Origin: Mycobacterium numidiamassiliense
GTDB taxonomy: Bacteria; Actinomycetota; Actinomycetes; Mycobacteriales; Mycobacteriaceae
Direction of reading: 5' to 3'
DNA: 64,000 nucleotides
Assembly (NCBI RefSeq): GCF_900157365.1
Contig: NZ_FUEZ01000004.1
Span: forward strand, 3,149,066 to 3,213,065
Below, in pieces: positions 15,180-21,719 of this stretch. The position numbers and the translations under genes are program-made. The notes beneath the pieces were generated by a model. The model was given only the letters and a program-made list of their open reading frames with translations. It was not told the origin of the DNA and searched no databases. Each line of letters starts with the position of its first letter. Position 1 is the first letter of the stretch.

Positions 15180-15657
15180 GGGCGCGCGGGGTAGGGCGTT
15201 GCGGGTTGGTGGCACCGACACCCTTGGGTACCAGTGAGTGTGGCCTGGGCGGTGTTCCACGGCTCCACGGCGTCGGTGAATGCCGAGCCGAGCCAAGGCG
15301 ACGAGGTAATCGTCGGCCACCTCGGGGGCGCGCATGATGGCCGTGTCGACGAAGTGGGCGTGGATACGGCTCGCCAAGTCGTTTCGACTGGATAAGCCCA
15401 GCGCCGCAATATGCCGATAAGCGACATTATGTCAACTTGTCCTTCCATACAGTGCACCAGGTGAATCAACCGGGCACTGCCCCCCACCAGCGCGTTTCGA
15501 TGAGACCCCGCCACAGTCAAGGCCGCGCGGCAGATCGGGACCGACAGGTCGACCCCGCGTGCTGGGATGAACGCGAGGTCGGTGCCAGAGGGCGGCGACC
15601 CGCGTTCGGCGCGGCCCGCACGCCCCGCGCCACGCACGTCCCGCGCCCGGCGCGGAG

Positions 15658-16287
15658 TCAGCTCCAAATGCCGATGGTCTGACGGTGGTAATGGTGTGCC
15701 CCGAGCTCGTCGACGAGAAAATCAGCGACATCGGCGGGGGTGATGGTCTTGAATCCGCCGGGGAAGCTGCCGAGTTCACGCTTGTAGCGGCCGGTGTGCG
15801 GGCCGTCCTTGATGTAGGGGCATGCGGCGAGTGTGTAGTCGAGGTCGGTGGCAGTGATGATGTCGTAGGCGCCCTGGTGGTCGGTGGCGGCTTTGATCGC
15901 GCGGCGGATGGCGGCCTGGGTGATGCGGCCCAGAAGTGTGGCAGGCATCTGGGCGGTGCCGGTGATGCCGAGGTAGCGCGGAGGGCCGTTCGTGACCATG
16001 GCGGAGGCCAGGTTGCGGACGGTGTCGGTGACCACGGTGGACGGTCGCAGGGGGTCGGCACCGACGGCCATCACGACCGCGGTGGCATCCGGGATGGCGG
16101 CCAGGACGGATCGGATGCCGGCCTGGTCGACCGTGTCGCCCTGGACGACGGTCAGCCGCTCATGCGAGACGCCGATCCTGGCGGGGTTGCGGGCCACCGC
16201 GGTGACGCGGTGGCCCGCTTCGAGGGCGAACGTGACGACGGCTGTGCCGACGCGACCGGTCGGTCCGAGGACGACAGCGTGTTCCAT
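15658..16287 (-). CDS. NAD(P)H-binding NmrA-like protein
   Basis: 209 residues from ATG 16287 with GAGGAG 6 bases upstream. The N-terminus AVVLGPTGRVGTAVV is a Rossmann GxxGxxG as in atypical SDRs, followed by VTAVARNPAR and VVQGDT. The usual Tyr-x3-Lys catalytic pair is not evident, which is common in NmrA-like redox sensors and flavin reductases. A C-terminal HYHRQTIGIWS closes the protein. Just upstream are TGACA-N6-TGTCA and GTAC-N7-GTAC repeats, possible operators. It is transcribed alone. Confidence 0.82.
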   Translation of the reverse strand: MEHAVVLGPTGRVGTAVVTFALEAGHRVTAVARNPARIGVSHERLTVVQGDTVDQAGIRSVLAAIPDATAVVMAVGADPLRPSTVVTDTVRNLASAMVTNGPPRYLGITGTAQMPATLLGRITQAAIRRAIKAATDHQGAYDIITATDLDYTLAACPYIKDGPHTGRYKRELGSFPGGFKTITPADVADFLVDELGAHHYHRQTIGIWS

Positions 16288-16302
16288 GACGTGCTCCTCA
16301 CG

Positions 16303-16361
16303 TGACATGTTCGTGTCAAGAATCAGCTACTAGTCGTGGGTCAGATGTACCAACGTAGTAC
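16303..16361. promoter_or_regulatory. Operator-like repeats before the NmrA-like gene
   Basis: TGACA-N6-TGTCA (16303-16318) lies directly upstream of the ribosome-binding site, and GTAC-N7-GTAC (16347-16350, 16358-16361) lies 60 bases upstream of the start. The GTAC pair resembles sites bound by HxlR/MarR-type redox regulators, but no such gene is adjacent. Confidence 0.35.
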
Positions 16362-16570
16362 GCAACGTCCGGACATTTATACCGCTGTGGCCGAATCGAA
16401 TTCGAAGACGTGGTGGATCACCGGCTGTAGTCCGGCGACGGCTGCGCGAGAATCTGTGAATCGGTCCGATCCCCGACCGTGATCGACCCGGTTATCGCGC
16501 CAGCATCCTTGAGTGGGAAGTAATCGAGTCCAAGGTCATGTCGGTGAATGTCGCTGTCACGTTGTCCTGC

Positions 16571-16954
16571 TCAGGAAATCAGCAGAAGCGCGGACGTGAT
16601 GAGCATGACAGCGGCGGTGACGCCATGGACTCCCCAGGCGACGGACTTGGAGCCGCCGTTGCGCAGCACGATGGTCGCATCGGCGAGCGGAATGATCGTG
16701 GCGGCCAACATCACCCAGCCGACCAGGTGCGTCGCCCCGGCGAGCATCAGGATGATGACGAATAGCCCCGTGGCGATGTCGCGGACGCCTTTGACGCTCA
16801 GGTAGGCGTCCGCGGACGGCTGGCCGAGATCCGCTGGCACGCCGTAGCCGACGGCGGCGACGCGTGGGGCGACAAGGAAGCGTGCGCCGATGAAGATAAT
16901 GCCTGCGGCGAGCAGTCCGGCGAGCACGTAGCCGATGGTGGTGGTGATGGTCAT
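16571..16954 (-). CDS. DUF4267-type small membrane protein
   Basis: 127 residues with four hydrophobic segments (about 7-28, 57-76, 78-95 and 102-126). The motif YLSVKGVRDIATGL between the first two helices is typical of DUF4267. Function unknown. It is the last gene of a three-gene operon with NIPSNAP and DUF1772 genes that is divergent from a TetR regulator. No signal peptide is needed; the protein should sit in the plasma membrane. Confidence 0.78.
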   Translation of the reverse strand: MTITTTIGYVLAGLLAAGIIFIGARFLVAPRVAAVGYGVPADLGQPSADAYLSVKGVRDIATGLFVIILMLAGATHLVGWVMLAATIIPLADATIVLRNGGSKSVAWGVHGVTAAVMLITSALLLIS

Positions 16955-16976
16955 GTCGAAAACTCCTTGGGTTTTG

Positions 16977-17294
16977 TCAGCGGATCGGTGAGAACGAGGT
17001 CGGGTCGAGCAGTGCCGTCTGAACGTCGATGATGTCGTCGACGTCGAAGCCGGCCATGTCGTCGGCGAATTCCGGGCTGGTCATGATCTGGCGGGTGAGG
17101 TGTTCCGGGTCGGCGCCCGGTGGGTAGCGGATCAGTGCCACGAGGCGATTCGCGCCGCCGCTTTGCTCGGTCCACACACCGTGGGTGGCGACCCCGAATG
17201 TCGTGAAGGTCGTCAGGTGGCGGGCCCAGTGCACCGTCGCGTACTGCTGGAGAGCCTGCGGCGAGCGCAGGGTGTAGATCCTGAGCTGGAACAT
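16977..17294 (-). CDS. NIPSNAP family protein
   Basis: 105 residues beginning MFQLRIYTLRSPQALQQY, the characteristic first strand of NIPSNAP proteins, with AGCTCGAC-type weak leader upstream. WARHLTTFTTFGV and NRLVALIRYPPG fit the ferredoxin-like dimeric alpha/beta-barrel. Its role is unknown; related stress-responsive barrel domains degrade or bind small organic molecules. It lies 22 bases upstream of the DUF4267 gene and 55 bases downstream of the DUF1772 gene. Confidence 0.8.
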   Translation of the reverse strand: MFQLRIYTLRSPQALQQYATVHWARHLTTFTTFGVATHGVWTEQSGGANRLVALIRYPPGADPEHLTRQIMTSPEFADDMAGFDVDDIIDVQTALLDPTSFSPIR

Positions 17295-17349
17295 CGAAGT
17301 CGAGCTCCTTCAGTTGAATTCGGCTGGGGTACATCGGTGGGCGGGCGTG

Positions 17350-17826
17350 TCAGATCATCAGCACCACGCAGAGAGCGGCCACTGCCAGACCTTGCAGCAC
17401 CGCGCGGGCGTTGATGATCGAGTCCCACTTCGCCTGCAGCGCGCGCCCACTCGGTAGCGGTTGCCGGGCGTCGGAGGCGGCTGTCAGTTGTCGATTGATG
17501 GGTGCGCTCACCTGGGTGTAGAGCACGAGCCAGATCACCAGCAGGCCCAGCGCGGCACTGGCCGCGATGGCTTGGGCCCAGTGCGCGGCTACCGCGGCCA
17601 GCACTGCGCTCACCGCGGTGGCCACGACGCCGAGCACCCCGGGCACCGGCATCCGCCGGTCTCCGTAGCGATGCACGCTTCCCATCACCGCGACCAGGGC
17701 AGCGTCGTCGACCGACGCCAAAGCCGGCCGCAGCGCGATCGCGCAGAACACGTCGGTGCCGTAAACCACCGCGGTACTCAGCACCGCGATCAGTGCGGCG
17801 CCGCGGGCGAGCAGGTCCAAGATCAT
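17350..17826 (-). CDS. DUF1772 (anthrone-oxygenase-like) membrane protein
   Basis: 158 residues from ATG 17826, chosen because GGGAGT lies 6 bases upstream; an earlier in-frame start would overlap the operator region. Four hydrophobic helices, with FCAIALRPALASV after helix 1 and TQVSAPINRQL after helix 3. The APINRQL type motif is typical of DUF1772. It heads the operon regulated by the divergent TetR gene at 17926. Some DUF1772 proteins oxidise anthrones, so a xenobiotic or polyketide-related role is possible. Confidence 0.8.
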   Translation of the reverse strand: MILDLLARGAALIAVLSTAVVYGTDVFCAIALRPALASVDDAALVAVMGSVHRYGDRRMPVPGVLGVVATAVSAVLAAVAAHWAQAIAASAALGLLVIWLVLYTQVSAPINRQLTAASDARQPLPSGRALQAKWDSIINARAVLQGLAVAALCVVLMI

Positions 17827-17853
17827 GTCGTAACTCCCGTCGGTGGTAACTGC

Positions 17854-17864
17854 TAGCAACGCTA
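17854..17864. promoter_or_regulatory. TetR operator, left copy
   Basis: TAGC-AAC-GCTA. It lies 28 bases from the DUF1772 start codon. The right copy at 17888 has the same geometry and is 28 bases from the tetR start, so the two sites sit symmetrically in the divergent promoter. Confidence 0.6.
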
Positions 17865-17887
17865 ACCCTCCGTTTCTTCGACGTCAA

Positions 17888-17898
17888 TAGCAGCGCTA
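17888..17898. promoter_or_regulatory. TetR operator, right copy
   Basis: TAGC-AGC-GCTA, the same 11-bp palindrome as at 17854, with a degenerate third copy TAGC-GGT-GATA at 17906-17916. Confidence 0.6.
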
Positions 17899-17925
17899 GG
17901 ACTTATAGCGGTGATACTGTGAGGT

Positions 17926-18516
17926 ATGGCTATTGAGGATCGCCGTGAGAGGGAGCGGGCCGCCCGCCGGCGGCTGATCATCACCACGGCCCGCACGGTG
18001 GCGGAGGCCGAAGGCTGGGACGCCGTCACCACACGTCGGCTGTCCACCGAGATTGAATACAGCCAGCCTGTGTTGTACAAGCACTTCACCGGCATGGAAC
18101 AAATCGCTGAGGCCGTCGCCATCGACGGGTTCGGCGAGCTCGCGGAGGTGATCCGGGCCGCCCGCTCGGACGCCGGCACGGCCAGCGACGCCCTGACCCG
18201 GATCGCACACGCCTACCTCGACTTTGCCCGCGACAACCCGGCCGTTTACGACGCGATGTTCACCCGTGCGACTACCTTGCGCTTCGCCGCCCAAGACACA
18301 CCGCCGCCGTTGAGGGCGGGCTTCACTGGGCTGCGCCAAGCGGTCGAAGGGGTCGCGGACGACCAAGACGCAGAAGCGCTCACCGAGGTGTTCTGGGCCG
18401 CGCTGCACGGAATGGTCACCCTTACCCGCACCGGCCGACTACGCCCTGACTACGAGTCGGAACGTCTCCAAATACTCGTCAACCAGTTCACCAACAGATC
18501 CGAAGGCGTTGCGTAG
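17926..18516 (+). CDS. TetR family regulator of the divergent DUF1772 operon (inferred)
   Basis: 196 residues from ATG 17926 with GTGAGG just upstream. The HTH is VTTRRLSTEIEYSQPVLYKHFTGME, about residues 34-58. The C-terminal part contains TRIAHAYLDFARDNPAVYDAMF, the WHG-like ligand domain of this subfamily. Two symmetric TAGC-N3-GCTA palindromes lie between it and the DUF1772 gene, so it probably represses both directions. No ligand can be proposed. Confidence 0.9.
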   Translation: MAIEDRRERERAARRRLIITTARTVAEAEGWDAVTTRRLSTEIEYSQPVLYKHFTGMEQIAEAVAIDGFGELAEVIRAARSDAGTASDALTRIAHAYLDFARDNPAVYDAMFTRATTLRFAAQDTPPPLRAGFTGLRQAVEGVADDQDAEALTEVFWAALHGMVTLTRTGRLRPDYESERLQILVNQFTNRSEGVA

Positions 18517-18712
18517 GTGAAGCATTGATGGTTTGAGTCGAATACGTTGGCCGCGTCGCAGGAAGCCACCGCGCCGAACTCACACAACAGCGAATGATCA
18601 TGTCCAGCCCTTGCCGAGAGGCCCAGCCGCGCAGCCAAAGCCATGCGGCAACCAGCGCCACTCCCCTGTCATATCTCGCCGATCTGCAACTCGGCATGAC
18701 CGCCTCGGCTTG

Positions 18713-19285
18713 TTAATCTTCGAAACGCAAACGCCGCTGGAGTTCGTCGTACGCGTTCTGCCCACGGGCGAACGTCACCGCGTCACCGCCGCGATCCGGA
18801 TGATGGCGCGCCGCGAAACCGCGCCAGGCGCGCCGCAACTCAGCCGGGTGTAGGGGCTCTTTGAGCCCGAGCACTGCCAGTGGGTCCTGGGGCGGTGCCG
18901 GCAATTCGGGCAATCCCATTGACGGTTTTTGCGATGTCGTCCTGCGCGCTTGGCGTCCCGAGGTGGTCCGACTCGGCGGCGGGTCAGCACTTCTTTTAGT
19001 GGCGCCCTTCTTGCCTGCTGCCTTTTTGGCTTTCTTCTGTGGGCGGTGGGCATCCGCCTTGTGCGGCGGAACCTTCTTCGGCGGTGCCTTTTTGGGCGCA
19101 GCCTTCTTCCCCGGTACTTTCTTGCCCGGCTGCTTCGCCGTCGCTTTGTGTGCGGGATTTTTCTTGCCCGGGGCCTTGTGCGCTGCAGTCTTCTTGGGCG
19201 GGGGTTTTTTCGCCGGGGTCTTTTTGGCCGGCGCTCGCTTCTCCGCTTTCGCGGGTGTTGTTGAACGGCGTACTAATTCGTCCAC
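18713..19285 (-). CDS. Lys/Ala/Pro-rich protein with a C-terminal J-domain
   Basis: 190 residues from GTG 19285 with GGGAG 8 bases upstream. Residues about 10-105 are a low-complexity tail built on APAKK, PGKK and PPKK units, like the C-terminal tails of mycobacterial HupB or histone H1. Residues about 134-190 form a J-domain core: DPLAVLGL, the HPD motif at 162-164 in RHHPDRGG and a final helix with AYDELQRRL. J-domains stimulate DnaK ATPase. The combination suggests a DnaK co-chaperone tethered to DNA or RNA; that is inference. The J-domain sits at the C-terminus, the reverse of DnaJ. Confidence 0.85.
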   Translation of the reverse strand: MDELVRRSTTPAKAEKRAPAKKTPAKKPPPKKTAAHKAPGKKNPAHKATAKQPGKKVPGKKAAPKKAPPKKVPPHKADAHRPQKKAKKAAGKKGATKRSADPPPSRTTSGRQARRTTSQKPSMGLPELPAPPQDPLAVLGLKEPLHPAELRRAWRGFAARHHPDRGGDAVTFARGQNAYDELQRRLRFED

Positions 19286-19317
19286 TACTAAGTCTCCCCC
19301 CCGGTACTGATAGTCGG

Positions 19318-19773
19318 CTAGCTACTGGTGATCAGGATGACTCCGGTCACGAGCGCGACAGCGCCGATTGCGCGCGTCGGGGTGATCGGATGCGCAGATA
19401 CGCCGAGCCACCCATAGTGGTCGATGACCACCGAGGTAATGAGGTTGGCGCTGACGGTCAACGCGGCGTAGGTGCCGGCTCCGATCGTGCCGATGAACAG
19501 CAGGCCGCAGACCACCGCGAGGGACCCGATGATTCCGCCCAGCGGTGCCCACCACGGCATGCCTGCGATACCGGCGACAGTCGGTAGCGGCCGCACGAAC
19601 ACGGCTGCGATGACGAGGAAGATCGGCACGATCAGCCCAAATGACACCAGGGTGGCCAGCCACGGGTTGACCAGCGACACGCGAAGGGCGTTGTTCATGG
19701 GGCCGCCCATCGCCTGCAGCACACCTCCCGCCGCGATCAAAGGGAACAGCCACAACATGCTGGTGGGCGTCAT
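19318..19773 (-). CDS. DMT-type small membrane transporter (DUF606/YdcZ-like)
   Basis: 151 residues from ATG 19773, with GAAGGAG 7 bases upstream. Five hydrophobic helices; GGVLQAMGGPMNNALR at the N-terminus and GTYAALTVSANLITSVVIDHYGWLG near residue 100 match the YdcZ family of 5-TM drug/metabolite transporters. Substrate unknown. Its stop lies 32 bases downstream of the Lys-rich J-domain gene's start, so the two run in the same direction but are probably separate. Confidence 0.85.
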   Translation of the reverse strand: MTPTSMLWLFPLIAAGGVLQAMGGPMNNALRVSLVNPWLATLVSFGLIVPIFLVIAAVFVRPLPTVAGIAGMPWWAPLGGIIGSLAVVCGLLFIGTIGAGTYAALTVSANLITSVVIDHYGWLGVSAHPITPTRAIGAVALVTGVILITSS

Positions 19774-19979
19774 CGCTAGGCTCCTTCATTCTCGTGCGAC
19801 CGGGCTCAGTCATCGTTGCAGGACACCCCGCCGGCCTAACAGCGGACTCGGGAGAATGTGCAGGAATCGAATTTGCCGGGCTACCAGTAAGCGGTCCGGC
19901 CTGACCTGCTGACTTCGATTGGCGCCCGGCCCCCGCGTGAGCTCCGCGAGGGTTTCCTGAATCCAGTTGTCTGCCCGCG

Positions 19980-20288
19980 TTAGCCGCCTACCGGACGGCA
20001 TACGTTGGCGCCCGGGTCCCACCATTGGCCCGGGTCGCACGCCAGAGGTTGGGGTCCGACACCGAGTGGTCGGCAGACATTAGCCGTCGGGTCCCACCAC
20101 TGGCCCGGGTCGCACGCCAAAGGTTGGGGTCCGACACCGAGTGGCCGGCACACCTTGGCCGTCGGGTCCCACCACTCGCCGCCCGCGCAATCGGCCTTGC
20201 TCACCGCCGGCGTCACGATCGCCACGGCCGCCATCGACGCCAACGCCGCCATGACTGCGGGAACAAGGCGGCGAACGAAACTCCTCAT
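19980..20288 (-). CDS. Small secreted protein with tandem 25-residue repeats
   Basis: 102 residues from ATG 20288, with GGGGAGG 6 bases upstream. A signal peptide is evident (MRSFVRRLVPAVMAALAS, cleavage likely after VSKA near residue 33). The mature protein is three copies of a 25-residue unit: Cys, x4-5, WWDP, then VCRP and LGVGPQP in the first two copies. Each copy has two Cys, so three disulphides are possible. No known fold. The DNA repeats have a strict 75-bp period. Confidence 0.8.
   Translation of the reverse strand: MRSFVRRLVPAVMAALASMAAVAIVTPAVSKADCAGGEWWDPTAKVCRPLGVGPQPLACDPGQWWDPTANVCRPLGVGPQPLACDPGQWWDPGANVCRPVGG
20013..20165. repeat. 75-bp coding tandem repeat
   Basis: A unit beginning GGCCCGGGTCGCACGCC at 20028 recurs at 20103, exactly 75 bases on, with a diverged third unit. 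The copies are nearly identical, which suggests recent duplication within the secreted-protein gene. Confidence 0.75.
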
Positions 20289-20426
20289 TGCGGGCCTCCC
20301 CTCGAAACGATCCATTAATCGAACCGAGCCCGGGCAGGTAGGTCAAGACCGTGGTCACCGATTAATTTCGGATGCCCCGTCGGTCAGACCTTCCAGACGG
20401 ACCAATCGAGAGGAAAGGTGGATGCC

Positions 20427-21116
20427 ATGCCCAACGCCCTGCCGCCAATCGTCGATCACCAAAACTGGCGCGCCGCGCTCGACGAACTTCGCAAGCGCGA
20501 GAAGGCCGCCACCCGCGAACTGGATGCGATCGCCGCCCAGCGCCGACGTCTGCCGATGGTCGAGATCCCTGACTACACCCTCATCGGTGTCGACGGGCCC
20601 GTCCGCCTGATCGACGCGTTCGGCGGTCGCCCCCAGCTCATCGTCTACCACCACATGTGGTCGGACGGCGCGGAGTGGCAGTGCGGCGGATGCACGGGTT
20701 TCACTTCGCAATTCACCCGGCTGGAGTTCCTCGACAACTACGACGCCCGGTTCGTGATCGTGACCAACGGACCGATCGAGGAAGCACTCGCCTACAAGCG
20801 GAAAGTCGGCAACCGCATGGAGTGGTACTCGTCGTCGGAGAGCCCGTTCGCCGCCGACATGGACGCACCACCCGGCGGAGGCTTCGGGGTCAATGTCTTT
20901 CTGCGCGACGGCGACACGGTATACCGCACTTGGCATACAAACGGGCGCGGCACCGAGCAGCTCAGTCACTCGTTCGGGCTGATCGATCTCCTGCCGTGGG
21001 GCCGGCAGGAGGAATGGCTCGATTCGCCTGACGGGTGGCCTTCTCGTCCCACGTACTCCGGTTGGCTTGACTCACCCGATATCGCCCGCGCGTACGGAAC
21101 CAAAGGCAACTCATGA
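20427..21116 (+). CDS. DUF899 thioredoxin-like protein
   Basis: 229 residues; ATG 20427 is preferred over GTG 20418 because AAAGG is then 8 bases upstream. The DUF899 pattern is clear: LPMVEIPDYTLIGVDGPVRLIDAFGGRPQLIVYHHMW, then CGGCTGFTSQF (Cys pair in the thioredoxin position) and GFGVNVFLRDGDTVYRTWHTNGRGTE. These proteins have a thioredoxin fold and are thought to be redox proteins; substrates are unknown. It overlaps the next gene as ATGA, so they are co-translated. Confidence 0.88.
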   Translation: MPNALPPIVDHQNWRAALDELRKREKAATRELDAIAAQRRRLPMVEIPDYTLIGVDGPVRLIDAFGGRPQLIVYHHMWSDGAEWQCGGCTGFTSQFTRLEFLDNYDARFVIVTNGPIEEALAYKRKVGNRMEWYSSSESPFAADMDAPPGGGFGVNVFLRDGDTVYRTWHTNGRGTEQLSHSFGLIDLLPWGRQEEWLDSPDGWPSRPTYSGWLDSPDIARAYGTKGNS

Positions 21117-21589
21117 CGCCCGCCGCCGAACGTTACGTTGTCACTCGGACCGTCGCCGCGACCCCGGCCAAGATCTTCGCTGTGCTCGTTGATCCTGCCC
21201 GCCATCAGAACACCGAACCCACCGACTGGGTCCGTGACGCCGTAGACACCGCACCGATCACGGGTACCGGACAGCTCTTCGCAATGAACATGTACCTCGA
21301 ACGGGCCGGCGGCGACTACGTCACGCATAACCTGGTCAATGTGTTCGAGGAGAATCGCGCCATCGCCTGGATGCCGGGTGTGCTCGATCACGCGGGCAGG
21401 CACTCTCCCGGCGGCTGGTTCTGGCGCTACGATCTCGCTCCGAACAACGATGCCACGGATGTCACCCTCACGTACGACTGGAGCGGCACGCCGCAGGATT
21501 TCCGGGAGCGCGTCGGCGCGATGCCCATTTTCGCTGAGGACTACCTCGCTGCGTCGCTGGCTACGTTAGAGCGAACGGTCGCGAGCTGA
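21113..21589 (+). CDS. SRPBCC family protein (polyketide cyclase/START-like)
   Basis: 158 residues, ATG overlapping the DUF899 stop. YVVTRTVAATPAKIFAVLVDPARHQ is the typical first strand and helix of the START-like fold; the C-terminal VTLTYDWSGTPQDF and a final long helix complete it. SRPBCC proteins bind hydrophobic ligands. The DUF899-SRPBCC pair suggests a shared lipid or aromatic substrate, but this is inference. Confidence 0.83.
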   Translation: MTPAAERYVVTRTVAATPAKIFAVLVDPARHQNTEPTDWVRDAVDTAPITGTGQLFAMNMYLERAGGDYVTHNLVNVFEENRAIAWMPGVLDHAGRHSPGGWFWRYDLAPNNDATDVTLTYDWSGTPQDFRERVGAMPIFAEDYLAASLATLERTVAS

Positions 21590-21719
21590 TCGGCCCGCAA
21601 CTTTAAGTCGTGAGCAGCAGGCATAGAAAGGTCAGCCGCCTGTGCCTCGTCATTCGATCAAGTATGTTGCGGCACAAAGGCTTCGGTGACACAGCGCCAC
21701 CGCCACCGGGAGTCTGCAT

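Larger units (their letters stand above)
14849..15657. other. Intergenic region with decayed coding remnants and palindromes
   Basis: No intact gene is convincing in these about 810 bases. On the minus strand 14924-15045 encodes LDWDHNAYYQ and LRLIPRR, which resembles the N-terminus of a class I methyltransferase, and then ends before any SAM-binding motif. At about 15270-15425 the minus strand reads RHIAALGLSSRNDLASRI, which is like the last helix of a LuxR-type HTH, but a stop lies just before it. Two inverted repeats of the TCAC-N-GTGA type are present. I read this as a gene graveyard. Confidence 0.5.

Noticed and set aside
15158..15667. 169-residue minus-strand frame
   Set aside because: No leader, mixed composition and no recognisable motif; it runs through the decayed region.
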